Source: Acetobacterium wieringae (GTDB lineage: Bacteria > Bacillota > Clostridia > Eubacteriales > Eubacteriaceae). From it: 64,000 nt of DNA. Position numbers and translations under genes: made by a program. The notes below the pieces were generated by a model. That model saw only the letters and a program-made list of their open reading frames with translations. It was not told the origin of the DNA and made no database searches. Within the stretch, counting starts at the first letter, position 1. Each line of letters starts with the position of its first letter. Positions 25,770 through 35,538 of this stretch are shown here, piece by piece. Where the stretch lies: the NCBI RefSeq assembly GCF_001766835.1, contig NZ_LKEU01000033.1:214575-278574 (forward strand), given 5' to 3'.

Positions 25770-27626
25770 CTACCCCACCAGATGATTAAACTGGCTGTTA
25801 TACAAATCAGCATAGAATGTCTCCGCAGCCAACAACTCCTGATGGGTTCCTTTTTCAACAATGGTACCGTTATTCATTACCAGAATCAGATCGGCGGACT
25901 TAATCGTGGACAGCCGATGGGCAATCACAAAACTGGTTTTGCCCTTCATGCTCTGAACCATCGCTTTCTGGACTTCCAGTTCGGTTTTGGTATCAACGCT
26001 GGATGTCGCTTCGTCAAGAATCATCAGGGCCGGATTGGCCAGCATCGCCCGGGCAATGGTTAATAACTGCATTTGACCCTGGGAAACCGTTCCTTCTTCA
26101 TTGGAAATCACTGTATCATAGCCCTCTGACAAGGTTCGGATAAAATGGTCACAGCGGGCCGCCTTGGCGACCGCAATGATTTCTTCACGGCTAGCATCCA
26201 TTTTGCCGTAAGCAAGGTTCTCTGCAATGGTACCCTTAAAAAGCCAGGTATCCTGAAGTACCATCCCCACCATCCGCCGCAGCCCACTTTTTGACAGTTT
26301 CCTGACATCAATGCCATCCACTGAGATGGTTCCGCCTTCCAGCTCATAAAAGCGCATCAACAGATTAACCAACGTGGTCTTACCGGCACCAGTGGGCCCG
26401 ACAATGGCCACCATCTCATTGGGTCTGACGGTAAAGCTGACATCCTCCATCAACAATTGCCCGGGTTTATAACCAAAGCGGACATGTTCAAAGGCCACCG
26501 CCCCGTCTGGCGCTGTGATCGCTATGGGGTTGCTGGTTTCCGGCAGCTCTTCGGCTTCGTCCAGAAATTCAAAAACCCGCTCGGCTGAGGCCAGCGCCGC
26601 CTGCATTGAATTGATAAAATAAGATGCCTGGGTAATCGGATCGGCAATCTGGTTAACATACTGCAAAAAAGCCTGCACGGTTCCAATGGTCATACTGCCG
26701 TTAATGGCAAAGATCCCGCCAACAATGGCCGTCACCACAAAACTGAGTTGTGTCAGAAAACGGATCGCCGGATAGATGGCATAGGTCACAAATTGTGATT
26801 TTTTGTTGGCCTGATACTGTCGTTCACTTAACTCCCGTTCGGTTTGCGTGACCATATCCTGCTGGTTAAAGCTTTTGATAATCAGATTGCCGGTATAATA
26901 TTCTTCGATTTTTCCGTTAAGTTCCCCTAACACCTTCTGGTTTTCAGCGAAAATTGCCAATGTTTTTTGGGAAATCGCTTTGGTGGCAAAAACGCTAAGC
27001 GACATCGTCGCAATGATGATCACCGCCATAATCGGGCTGAGTGCAAACATAATCACTACACTGAAAACCAGGTTGCAAAGGGCATTGGCAAACTGTAAGG
27101 CCCCTGTTTTTAAGATCTCAGCAATCTTATCGGGATCATTGGTGGTGCGGCTTAATATTTCGCCGGTTTCATTGGCATCGTAATAATGAAGCGGCAACCG
27201 GGTAATTTTTTCGCTTATTTTCTCCCGCATCGATAAGGCCAGCTTTTCTCCGACACTGGCCATGGTATACTCCTGAACAAAGGCCACCGCTGCCCCAATC
27301 AGATAGGCCAGCGCCAACAAGAGCAGCGGCAACCCGACAATTTTTGCCAGCTGTTCATAACTGCCACCCAGGCCATTTGCACGAATGGCCTGAATCAGCT
27401 GATCCAGGGCTTTGCCCATGATGATCGGGGTAACAGCAAAGAGTCCGCTGCTGACTACTGCCGCCAGCAAAATGATCAGCAAGGCCCATTTTTGTTGCAG
27501 CAACAACCCCATCAAGCGTTTTCCCGCCAGCTTGGTATTTTTCGGAATATCTTCCATTTCCGGTTTTACTTCGGGATTAAACGCCTGCTTCTTTTGCTGT
27601 TGTGGTTTTTTTCGCCGTTTCCTCAT
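25770..27626 (-). CDS. Heterodimeric ABC exporter, subunit with consensus Walker B
   Basis: Half-transporter of 618 residues: Lys/Gln-rich N-terminus, six membrane helices, then a nucleotide-binding domain with Walker A GPTGAGKTT, signature VSQGQMQLL, Walker B LMILDEATSSVD and switch region FVIAHRLST. The SQGQ form of the signature and complete catalytic Glu match the TM288/EfrB-type partner of heterodimeric exporters. Its ATG overlaps the stop of the partner gene by 4 bases, giving equal synthesis. Start chosen for AAGGAGG upstream; a longer frame would run into the partner gene. Likely multidrug or peptide export. Confidence 0.9.
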   Translation of the reverse strand: MRKRRKKPQQQKKQAFNPEVKPEMEDIPKNTKLAGKRLMGLLLQQKWALLIILLAAVVSSGLFAVTPIIMGKALDQLIQAIRANGLGGSYEQLAKIVGLPLLLLALAYLIGAAVAFVQEYTMASVGEKLALSMREKISEKITRLPLHYYDANETGEILSRTTNDPDKIAEILKTGALQFANALCNLVFSVVIMFALSPIMAVIIIATMSLSVFATKAISQKTLAIFAENQKVLGELNGKIEEYYTGNLIIKSFNQQDMVTQTERELSERQYQANKKSQFVTYAIYPAIRFLTQLSFVVTAIVGGIFAINGSMTIGTVQAFLQYVNQIADPITQASYFINSMQAALASAERVFEFLDEAEELPETSNPIAITAPDGAVAFEHVRFGYKPGQLLMEDVSFTVRPNEMVAIVGPTGAGKTTLVNLLMRFYELEGGTISVDGIDVRKLSKSGLRRMVGMVLQDTWLFKGTIAENLAYGKMDASREEIIAVAKAARCDHFIRTLSEGYDTVISNEEGTVSQGQMQLLTIARAMLANPALMILDEATSSVDTKTELEVQKAMVQSMKGKTSFVIAHRLSTIKSADLILVMNNGTIVEKGTHQELLAAETFYADLYNSQFNHLVG

Positions 27627-29362
27627 AAACTGCCGACCTCCTTTTCGCACAGCTGCGATGCCACAATTTCCTGATAGACCAGGCAAGTATTGATCAGTTC
27701 AGCATGCCGACCAATACCAGCCATCCGACCGGCCTCCAGCACGATAATCTGGTCAGCATCAATAATCGTGCTGACCCGCTGGGCGACGATCACCACCGCT
27801 GCCGAAGCCATCTCTTTTTTTAAGGCTTGTCTCAGCGCCGCATCGGTTTTAAAATCGAGTGCCGAAAAACTGTCGTCAAAAATATAAACCGGGGCTTTTT
27901 TTACCAGCGCCCGGGCAATGCATAACCGCTGCTTCTGGCCGCCGGAAAAATTGGTGCCACCCTGGGCCACCGATCGCTGGTAGCCTTCGGCAGTCTCCAT
28001 AATAAAGTCATGGGCCTGGGCGGTTTGGGCCGCCTGTTCCAGTTCCTGCTGAGTGGCCTGACTGTTTCCCATCCGCAGATTATCGGCAATGGTGCCACTA
28101 AAAAGGAGCGCTTTTTGGGGTACATAACTGATGTTTTCCCGCAGCTCATGTTGAGAAATCTGGCGGATATCCACCCCTTCGAGTGTGATGGTGCCGCTGG
28201 CGACATCATAAAGACGCAGCATCAGACTGGCAATGGTACTTTTGCCCGAACCGGTGCCACCGATAATGGCCGTTGTTTTTCCCTGCTCACAGGCAAAACT
28301 GATTTCCTTAAGAACCGCCTCCTCGGCACCCCGATAGGAAAAACTAACCTGATCAAAAACAATTTTGAAGGGATCAGCCGGATTTCTTCTGGATTGCGGT
28401 ACGGTCACATCGTTTATTTCCGGAATCGTATCCAATACCTCCTGGGTACGATCAAGGCAAGCCTTCATTTTAGGCAACATAACCATCACCATCGACGACA
28501 TAATCAGAGCGATCAGCAAAAGAATGGTATATTCTGAGACGGCGGTAATGCCGCCAACCTGTATTTCGCCATTGAGCACCAAAAAGCTGCCAAACCATAA
28601 CACCGCTACCAAACTGATTCCCACAACTGACCAGATCAGCGGACTGAATACCGCAAAGGTCTTATTCAGTTTAATCACGTTATTGGCGTAATTTAAAAAG
28701 GCCGCATTGGTTCGATTTCTCTCAAATTCGGAATTATCAAAGGCCCGGATGACCCGCACCCCGGTAATCGCTTCGCCCATGATCCGGTTAATGCTATCCA
28801 GTCGCATTTGGATGGTTTTGGAGATCGGACTGGCCTTGATAAAAATTACATAGATACCCAACATGAAAAAAACCATGGCCAAAATCGGAATCGCTACCAA
28901 TTTGGGGCTCACGGCGATCGTCATAATAATCGCCGTCACCGCAATAATCGGTGCCGGCAAAACCATTTGGGCCAGCATAATCACCGTCTGTTGGATCACC
29001 GTGATATCGCCAGTTGCCCGGGTAATCATTGAAGCGGTACTGAAGTGATTAAAGTCACGGATTGATAAAATCTGGGTTTTGTCAAAAATCCGATCCCGCA
29101 GGTATTTTCCTGAAAGGGCGGCTAAATCGGCACTCATATAGCTGGCCCATAAGGAAATCAGGGCTGATAACCCAACCGCTGCCAGCATCTGCAAGCCCAA
29201 TCGCACAATTGCCATCAGATCATTTTTGAGAATCCCATCATCAATCATTTTGGCCGCAAAATAGGGCACCGCCAGCATACTAAAGGACTGGATTACCGTG
29301 GCCAGTATGATTAAAAACAACAGCGCTTTTTTTGTTTTTAAAAATTTAATCAAATATGTCAT
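27623..29362 (-). CDS. Heterodimeric ABC exporter, subunit with degenerate site
   Basis: Half-transporter of 579 residues with six helices and a nucleotide-binding domain: Walker A GGTGSGKST, signature FSGGQKQR, and Walker B VYIFDDSFSALD, where Asp replaces the usual catalytic Glu. This is the degenerate-site subunit (TM287/EfrA type); the pair works with one active ATP site. GGAGGG precedes the ATG. The switch histidine position reads IVAQRVST, Gln for His, a second sign of the degenerate site. Confidence 0.9.
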   Translation of the reverse strand: MTYLIKFLKTKKALLFLIILATVIQSFSMLAVPYFAAKMIDDGILKNDLMAIVRLGLQMLAAVGLSALISLWASYMSADLAALSGKYLRDRIFDKTQILSIRDFNHFSTASMITRATGDITVIQQTVIMLAQMVLPAPIIAVTAIIMTIAVSPKLVAIPILAMVFFMLGIYVIFIKASPISKTIQMRLDSINRIMGEAITGVRVIRAFDNSEFERNRTNAAFLNYANNVIKLNKTFAVFSPLIWSVVGISLVAVLWFGSFLVLNGEIQVGGITAVSEYTILLLIALIMSSMVMVMLPKMKACLDRTQEVLDTIPEINDVTVPQSRRNPADPFKIVFDQVSFSYRGAEEAVLKEISFACEQGKTTAIIGGTGSGKSTIASLMLRLYDVASGTITLEGVDIRQISQHELRENISYVPQKALLFSGTIADNLRMGNSQATQQELEQAAQTAQAHDFIMETAEGYQRSVAQGGTNFSGGQKQRLCIARALVKKAPVYIFDDSFSALDFKTDAALRQALKKEMASAAVVIVAQRVSTIIDADQIIVLEAGRMAGIGRHAELINTCLVYQEIVASQLCEKEVGSL

Positions 29363-29473
29363 CTTTCTGCCCTCCGAAGTTGTTGTGAATCGTTATGTCG
29401 GTGTATTCTTGCTTTTTACGAGATTCGACAATTGTTAGACCTGGTTTCTTAGGTTTTAATCACGAACAGAGAA

Positions 29474-30355
29474 TCAGCCTTGCTTTTTTTCACCTTTCGT
29501 ATAGCAGGCATCACTTTTTTCCCTGGCTAGTTTCAACAGATAGGCCATTTTGTCATCGGTATCGGTGCCAGGTTCGGGAATATGCACGGCCATTTTGAGG
29601 TTGGAATGATCCGCTACATCAAAATTGCTAATTTCAAAATCCAGGCGGCCAACAATGGGATGTATCAATTGTTTATAGAGTTCGCCATTATTTTTTATCT
29701 CATGGAGTGGCCACCAGCAATTGAAATCGGTACTTGCGGCTTTGAGGTCCTCAACAAACTGTTTAAACCAGGGATCATCAACAAATTTTCCGCAGCTTGC
29801 CCGGAAGCGTCCCACCATCCCTTTGGCATGGTGTTCCCAGTCGACAAACATGGTTTTATATTTTGCATCGGTAAACATGGCCCAGACGATGTTTCGCTCA
29901 AGCTCATTCATCTCATCGAAATCACCAAAGATTGTGCCAGCCGCATCGTTCCAACCGATGACATTCCATCGCTGGTCGGTGATCAACGACGGACAATGGC
30001 AAAGACTATCCAGAACATGTTGCAATGCCGGACTGATCAGATGCTGACGTTTGGAACTTTCCGACGGAAGAGGCTGGTTGGATAGGCGGTAAAGATAAGT
30101 TCGCTCTTCCTCATTAAGCTGCAATACCCGGGTCAGGCTCTCCACCACCGAAGTCGACACCTGAATGGGTCGCCCCTGCTCAAGCCAGGTATACCAGGTT
30201 AAACTGATCCCCGCCATTTGCGCCACTTCTTCTCTTCTTAATCCCGGTGTCCGCCGCCGTGCAAGCGCTTCAAGCTCAAGTCCCACTGGTGTCATGCTTT
30301 GTCTGCGCTTTTTTAGAAAATCACCCAGTTCTCTGTTTCGCTGTTCACCATCCAT
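29474..30355 (-). CDS. MmyB-like XRE transcriptional regulator
   Basis: A 293-residue regulator: N-terminal helix-turn-helix (LGDFLKKRRQSMTP...RTPGLRREEVAQMAGISLTWYTWLEQG) and a C-terminal MmyB-like ligand-binding PAS-type domain (PCL: RWNVIGWNDAAGTIFGDF, NIVWAMFTD, HPIVGRLDFEISNF). This family often sits next to short-chain dehydrogenases or flavoproteins that it controls. Here it is divergent from an EFR1 flavodoxin-ferredoxin gene. Start at 30355 chosen for AAGGAG 7 bases upstream. Confidence 0.88.
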   Translation of the reverse strand: MDGEQRNRELGDFLKKRRQSMTPVGLELEALARRRTPGLRREEVAQMAGISLTWYTWLEQGRPIQVSTSVVESLTRVLQLNEEERTYLYRLSNQPLPSESSKRQHLISPALQHVLDSLCHCPSLITDQRWNVIGWNDAAGTIFGDFDEMNELERNIVWAMFTDAKYKTMFVDWEHHAKGMVGRFRASCGKFVDDPWFKQFVEDLKAASTDFNCWWPLHEIKNNGELYKQLIHPIVGRLDFEISNFDVADHSNLKMAVHIPEPGTDTDDKMAYLLKLAREKSDACYTKGEKKQG

Positions 30356-30374
30356 TTCTCTGCTCCTTCCCGTT

Positions 30375-30391
30375 AGTATTGATACTAGTAT
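30375..30391. promoter_or_regulatory. Overlapping palindromes between MmyB-like regulator and EFR1 gene
   Basis: AGTAT-TG-ATACT (30375-30386) overlaps the perfect palindrome ATACTAGTAT (30382-30391), in the short divergent intergenic region. Likely operator for the regulator; a TATACT-like -10 for the minus-strand gene lies within it. Confidence 0.5.
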
Positions 30392-30460
30392 AATCACTCT
30401 TCTGGTAACATGATCGCATTTATTGTATTCTGATTAAAAAGTTATTATTGGAGGCAAATC

Positions 30461-31261
30461 ATGAACTACCAAACCCTTAAACTGGTCAGTTTTTCACCGA
30501 CCGGTACCACCGAAGCTATTCTGAATGCCATTGCCCAAGGTTTTAATCCCGGCGATTTGATCACGATCGATATCACCCGACCGAAACAACGGAGCCAACC
30601 CCTTCTACTCGCCACTGATGACATCCTGCTCATCGGCGTCCCCGTTTACATGGGGCGTGTCCCGGAAGTGATTGGCCCCTGGTTAAAAACGCTTCATGCC
30701 ACAAACACGCCGACGATTTGTGTGGTAGTCTATGGCAATCGCGTCTATGATGATGCCTTGCTGGAACTGCGGGACATCATCATCGGCAATGGTTGTCTGC
30801 CCATTGCCGCCGGAGCTTTTATTGGCGAACACTCTTTTTCAAGTTCCGAAACACCCATTGCCGCCGACCGACCCAATCCAAGTGATCTGGCGCTGGCCGA
30901 AAGCTTTGGTCGAAAAATTAAGGATAAGCTGCTTACACACCCAAACCCTGACCGCAATTGCCTGATCTCGCCCCCGGGCCAGATACCCTATCGTGGCGAA
31001 ACGACCCTTTGGGATGTTGATTTTATCGCTGTCAGCCCTGCCTGTAACAACTGTCAACGCTGCTCAAGCATCTGTCCCACCGCTGCCATTAATCCCCAGG
31101 ATAGCCGTCAGATTGATCATAAAAAATGCATCACCTGCTGCGCCTGTATTAAAAAATGTCCCACCCAAGCCCGATCAATTAAGCCGGGGCCGGTTCATGA
31201 CGCTGCTAACCGGCTTCACACTAATTTCAAAGCTCCCAAGCAACCAGAACTTTTTTATTAG
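30461..31261 (+). CDS. EFR1-family flavodoxin-ferredoxin fusion
   Basis: A 266-residue cytoplasmic electron carrier: N-terminal flavodoxin-like domain with the FMN phosphate loop SFSPTGTTEA and a VYGNRVYDDAL segment, then two [4Fe-4S] motifs CNNCQRCSSICP and CITCCACIKKCP near residues 194-235. This is the EFR1 family ferrodoxin layout common in Clostridia. It should pass electrons between low-potential ferredoxins and unknown partners. TTGGAGG lies upstream. Divergent from the MmyB-like regulator, which probably controls it. Confidence 0.87.
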   Translation: MNYQTLKLVSFSPTGTTEAILNAIAQGFNPGDLITIDITRPKQRSQPLLLATDDILLIGVPVYMGRVPEVIGPWLKTLHATNTPTICVVVYGNRVYDDALLELRDIIIGNGCLPIAAGAFIGEHSFSSSETPIAADRPNPSDLALAESFGRKIKDKLLTHPNPDRNCLISPPGQIPYRGETTLWDVDFIAVSPACNNCQRCSSICPTAAINPQDSRQIDHKKCITCCACIKKCPTQARSIKPGPVHDAANRLHTNFKAPKQPELFY

Positions 31262-31390
31262 CAGCAGCATCGCTTTCACCCTTGTTCGTATCGACTGGTG
31301 TCCGCTGACAACCGTTGCCCTTTCTGACAAATGCCCAAATGACCTATTTGTCGCCTAAGCCGCTACCGTAAAACCCTGAATCACTAAAAA

Positions 31391-32215
31391 CTAGTCCAGT
31401 TCAAACAGTAATGGTGTGTGATCCTGTCGTGGCCCTGAATCAATCATTTCCGATTTGACAATGCGGTTAGCAATCCGATCACTGACCAACCAGTAATCAA
31501 TCCGCCAGCCCGAATTGTTGACTTTGCTGGTCTTAACCCGTTGCGCCCACCAGGAATAAACGCCGGTCACATCGCCATGCAAAAAACGAAAGCTATCGGT
31601 AAAACCTCTGGCCAGGAGCTGGCTGAAACCCTGCCGTTCCTCATCGGTAAAGCCAGCGGAGCGGCGGTTATTTTCCGGATGGGCCAAATCGATTTCCTGA
31701 TGGGCGACATTAAAATCACCGGTCGCAATGACCGGTTTTTTCTGATCCAGAGCAGCCAAATAATCGGCGTACTTCTGGTCCCAGATTTGACGATCAGCCA
31801 GACGATTCAAGCCATCTCCAGCGTTTGGGGTATAAACCTGGGTCAGATAAAAATCATCAAATTCCAGGGTGATGATCCGACCCTCTGCATCCATGGTACC
31901 TGGTGCGCCAATGACTGGCCTTGTAACAGCTGGGGTCAGATCTTTCTGGTATAAAAACATGGTTCCGGCATAGCCCTTACGGGCTGGTTGGACGGAACTG
32001 CTCCAGACGATTTCATAATCTGAGAACCGGTCACTCAGAATTTCAAAGTGTCTTTTCGTTGGCCCCTTATCCGACAGTTTTGTTTCCTGAATGGCAATCA
32101 CCTGGGGCTGATGTGTGGCGATCCTTTCCAATACCTGCTGCGATAATTGCGCCCGGGGTGACTCTCCGGTTAATGCCGCATTTAATGAATCAATATTCCA
32201 TGATATAAACTTCAC
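31391..32215 (-). CDS. xth: Exodeoxyribonuclease III
   Basis: AP endonuclease/3'-5' exonuclease of 274 residues for base excision repair. Family motifs: MKFISWNIDSLNA with metal/substrate Asn, IAIQETKLS with the metal-binding Glu, YTPNAG, TGDFNVAH (Asp and Asn), WRIDYWLVS and the C-terminal DHTPL with the catalytic His. GTG start with AGGAG 7 bases upstream. Stands alone on this strand. Confidence 0.9.
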   Translation of the reverse strand: MKFISWNIDSLNAALTGESPRAQLSQQVLERIATHQPQVIAIQETKLSDKGPTKRHFEILSDRFSDYEIVWSSSVQPARKGYAGTMFLYQKDLTPAVTRPVIGAPGTMDAEGRIITLEFDDFYLTQVYTPNAGDGLNRLADRQIWDQKYADYLAALDQKKPVIATGDFNVAHQEIDLAHPENNRRSAGFTDEERQGFSQLLARGFTDSFRFLHGDVTGVYSWWAQRVKTSKVNNSGWRIDYWLVSDRIANRIVKSEMIDSGPRQDHTPLLFELD

Positions 32216-32445
32216 GCTTTTTCTCCTCGTATCCTAGCTTAAAAAATTCTTTCATTGCCGAAATTGCTTGTTTTTTCTTTATAATTTATGTCTCATCATC
32301 TCATAATATCGCTGTCGAAACAATAATTTTTCTTAATCGCTACGCCAATTTCTTTTCTCAGGGCGTCTCTTTTCTCAAAAAAAGATTGCTTAATAAATAT
32401 CGTTATGATATTATTTTGATATCATATTGAAAGAAGGTATTTATT

Positions 32446-33426
32446 ATGGACGAGAAAATTCTCCATGGCAAAAAGCATGGTATGCTGGTATTCCTGATCT
32501 CGCTGCTCATTTATGCCGCAGCCCTTGTCGGTCTTATCGCCACAATTGCCACTGACGGTAGTGGCATTGTGATTGTTATTTGTCTTATTTTGCTTTGCAC
32601 CACCTGGCTGCTCTGGCCGGGGCTGAAAGTACTTAAACCTCAGGAAGCTCTGGTGCTGACCCTTTTTGGTCATTATGTCGGTACCATCCGAGAACCGGGA
32701 TTTTATTTTGTCAATCCATTCTGTAGCGCCGTTAATCCGGCAGCCAAAACCCGTTTAATCCAAAGCGGTGATGTGAAGGGGGATAAAGATGCGGCAACGG
32801 CCGAACCCGCCTCACGTAAAATTTCCTTAAAAATTATGACCCTTAATAATAGTCGCCAGAAAATCAATGATTGTCTTGGTAACCCCATCGATATCGGCAT
32901 TGCCGTTACCTGGCGCATTACCGACACCGCCAAGGCTGTCTTTAATGTTGACAATTACAAAGAATACTTATCCCTGCAGTGCGACTCTGCCCTGCGAAAC
33001 ATTGTGCGACTTTATCCCTACGATGTGACCACCAATGTCGATACCACCGGCGACGGGATTGCCGACGAGGGCAGCCTGCGCGGTTCCAGTGAAACCGTGG
33101 CTAAACGAATCAAAGAAGAAATTCAGAGTCGGGTCGATGAAGCCGGGATTGAAGTGGTGGATGCCCGCATCACCTTCCTAGCCTATGCCCCCGAAATTGC
33201 CGCCGTCATGCTGCAAAGACAACAGGCCTCAGCCATTATTGATGCCCGTAAAATGATTGTTGATGGTGCTGTCGGAATGGTGGAAATGGCTTTGGCCCGT
33301 CTGAATGAAAATGAAGTGGTGGTGCTTGATGAAGAACGGAAAGCCGCCATGGTGTCAAACCTCTTAGTCGTTTTGTGCGGTAATCATGATGCCCAGCCGA
33401 TTATAAATTCAGGCAGTCTTTATTAG
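32446..33426 (+). CDS. SPFH (band 7) domain membrane protein
   Basis: A 326-residue protein with two N-terminal membrane helices (about 12-34 and 41-58) followed by an SPFH domain ([28 protein letters not shown] ... [11 protein letters not shown] ... [27 protein letters not shown]) and a shorter C-terminal helix. Bacterial SPFH proteins scaffold membrane microdomains and often partner with a protease or small regulator. The next gene, 4 bases downstream, encodes a ribbon-helix-helix-like protein, an arrangement seen with this SPFH subgroup. GAAGG precedes the start. Confidence 0.87.
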   Translation: MDEKILHGKKHGMLVFLISLLIYAAALVGLIATIATDGSGIVIVICLILLCTTWLLWPGLKVLKPQEALVLTLFGHYVGTIREPGFYFVNPFCSAVNPAAKTRLIQSGDVKGDKDAATAEPASRKISLKIMTLNNSRQKINDCLGNPIDIGIAVTWRITDTAKAVFNVDNYKEYLSLQCDSALRNIVRLYPYDVTTNVDTTGDGIADEGSLRGSSETVAKRIKEEIQSRVDEAGIEVVDARITFLAYAPEIAAVMLQRQQASAIIDARKMIVDGAVGMVEMALARLNENEVVVLDEERKAAMVSNLLVVLCGNHDAQPIINSGSLY

Positions 33427-33430
33427 GATC

Positions 33431-33631
33431 ATGGCCGATAACAAAAAAAAACAGATCCCCCTCCGACTTTCCCCAAAACTTTATGATGCCATCGCCGCCT
33501 GGGCCGAGGATGATTTTCGATCCGTTAATGGCCAAATCGAATACCTCTTATCCGAATGCGTACGGCAACGGAAAAAAAACGGGAAATATGTCTCGGATGA
33601 AATAGACATCCCGCCCGAATTGGATATTTAA
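33431..33631 (+). CDS. Arc-like ribbon-helix-helix protein
   Basis: A 66-residue protein: basic start (MADNKKKQ), then [38 protein letters not shown], which fits the beta-strand and two helices of Arc/MetJ-type DNA-binding proteins. It follows the SPFH gene by 4 bases, so it is co-translated. Weak ribosome binding site (AGGATC). Function with SPFH unknown. Confidence 0.75.
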   Translation: MADNKKKQIPLRLSPKLYDAIAAWAEDDFRSVNGQIEYLLSECVRQRKKNGKYVSDEIDIPPELDI

Positions 33632-33763
33632 AAACAATCAATGCTGCTGTCGGGAATTGAGAAATATAGGCATCAATCGGGTTGATCTCATCAATTTTAG
33701 TCGTGGTGGTTCACTTACTCTACTATTAATTTAAACAACCCATTTCGTTCTCCGTTTCTTTAC

Positions 33764-34414
33764 TTAAACCACATCATGATCATTTTGGGGCGGGAAATCA
33801 TGGGCTAACAGATCGACGAAGCTATACTGCTTCTCGCCCTGAATCAACTCTCTTTTGAGGACGACCTGATTTTCGCTGATGATTTTAATCGCAGTCTCCG
33901 TGGATTCCAGAAACCCCCTGGCCTGATTGGTAGGAATCACCACTGGCATCCGGTCATGAACTTCCGCCACCAGTTTTACCGGTGGCTTTGTCATAATCAG
34001 AAATTCATCAGGCCCCTCTTCCTGCCCATGAAAAAAGCCACCAAGATACATCAGCCCGTCAGCACCACTAAAGCGGAATTTCTCTTTTTTCGCATTCCAT
34101 TCATAAAACCCCACCGCCGGAATCAGACAACGACGCTTTAGAAAATCATCCCGAAAAACGGCTTTTTCCAGCACCGTTTCGGAACGGGCATTAATCAACA
34201 ACGTCTTTTTTTGATAATGCCGATTATACCCCCATTTAAGAAGCCTAAGCGCCATTCCCTGCTGATCCGGCCCGGACACATAAACCGGGGCCAGATCGGT
34301 TGGGTAAATATCCCCTTTTTTAATGGTTACATGATATTTTTTATTGACTTCTTCAACAATCGCCTTAATCGCTTTTTCTTCTTTGTCAGAATAAAGAATA
34401 TAACGTCCACACAT
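33764..34414 (-). CDS. SOS response-associated peptidase (SRAP/YedK family)
   Basis: A 216-residue protein of the HMCES/YedK family that crosslinks to abasic sites in single-stranded DNA. After Met removal the catalytic Cys2 is N-terminal (MCGRYILY). Other motifs: NARSETVLEKAVFRDDFLKRRCLIPAVGFYEW with the Asn, Arg and Glu used in the active site, and HDRMPVVI with the conserved His. GAGGTG lies upstream. Confidence 0.92.
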   Translation of the reverse strand: MCGRYILYSDKEEKAIKAIVEEVNKKYHVTIKKGDIYPTDLAPVYVSGPDQQGMALRLLKWGYNRHYQKKTLLINARSETVLEKAVFRDDFLKRRCLIPAVGFYEWNAKKEKFRFSGADGLMYLGGFFHGQEEGPDEFLIMTKPPVKLVAEVHDRMPVVIPTNQARGFLESTETAIKIISENQVVLKRELIQGEKQYSFVDLLAHDFPPQNDHDVV

Positions 34415-34509
34415 ATTTTACACCTCGCTTTTTATAACTGGTTGTAATTTCGCCTGTAAAAAGGAATACTGCTATCGACTGCTGCGCCCTTTACTCACTG
34501 CTTCTCAAA

Positions 34510-35418
34510 TTATTTTACAATCTCCAAAAATGCGGCTTCATATGGTGCCCGCTTTTCTGATTGCAAGGCATTATCCAGCCGCAACAAGATATTGCCGATC
34601 TGATAGGTCGTTCCTGCTGCATCAGAAAAAACCGTTAAATAATCGTAACGCTGTTTCGCTACCGCATAGTCCTGATAAACTTCCACCGATCCACCGATGG
34701 GTTCAATCTGATTTTCCACCTGCTCAATGGAGGTATCTTCAAAGCGGGCGGCCTGGGCTAATTGGAGATTTGGCTGTTTTAATAAACCCGTTGCATAATC
34801 AGGATCGGTATATACCACCACTTGCCCAATCGGTTGTCCCATTGCTTTTAGCTGCTCGATGATTTCCTGCGGTGACAGGGTGCAAAACAATTGCGCATCC
34901 TGTTGTTCTTTTGCTTTTTGTTTTTTTGCCGCTGCAATCAAACTTTCAAAGCTAAACTGCTCGGTCTTTTGATAACGGCTATCATAGGTGGTTTTACCTT
35001 CTTCGGAATCTGAAAAAAGATATAAGGTTTCCTCCTCTACTTTAAACCGGATCTTCCGCTTTGGTGTATCCACGTCATCTAAAAATAACTCCAGATAGTT
35101 TTTATTAATACCACCGATCTGCCACTGACCTTCCGAAACCGTCAGTTTTCCATCATAACCATTATAAAAAGTGACAGACCCATTTTCGCTAAAAGCATAG
35201 CCCGTCATTGCTGTATCATTTAAATCCCCCTCACTGGGCACTAATTCCCAATTACCAACGAGTACTGCTTTATTTTCAGCACAGCCCGAAAGTACCAACA
35301 ATGAGCTAACCAGAAACAGAAGTATCACTAACCCCTTAATACCTGTTCGTGTCTGCATCTTTCTTATATTTATTTCCCCCATTTGGAAAAAGGAATCCTT
35401 TTTCATGCTTTTCTTCAT
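34510..35418 (-). CDS. Uncharacterised lipoprotein
   Basis: A 302-residue predicted lipoprotein with hydrophobic segment and lipobox LVLSGCAE (C46). Residues about 50-150 look like a lipocalin-like/META-type stress domain (GNWELVPSEGD ... YAFSENGSVTFYNGYDG ... GQWQIGG); the C-terminal half (170-302) has no family I can name. If translation starts at one of the inner ATGs the signal peptide has a more usual length (C26), but the best ribosome binding site (AAGGTGG) fits the first ATG. Function unknown. Confidence 0.65.
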   Translation of the reverse strand: MKKSMKKDSFFQMGEINIRKMQTRTGIKGLVILLFLVSSLLVLSGCAENKAVLVGNWELVPSEGDLNDTAMTGYAFSENGSVTFYNGYDGKLTVSEGQWQIGGINKNYLELFLDDVDTPKRKIRFKVEEETLYLFSDSEEGKTTYDSRYQKTEQFSFESLIAAAKKQKAKEQQDAQLFCTLSPQEIIEQLKAMGQPIGQVVVYTDPDYATGLLKQPNLQLAQAARFEDTSIEQVENQIEPIGGSVEVYQDYAVAKQRYDYLTVFSDAAGTTYQIGNILLRLDNALQSEKRAPYEAAFLEIVK

Positions 35419-35538
35419 ACTATCCTACCACCTTAAAACACCTTTGATAATTCTTCCAGATAGACCAAATTTAAATCATTTTTTGCAACGCTCATCATCT
35501 TATTCTGTTTGCTTTCTTCTGTATAATGATTCAGTAAA

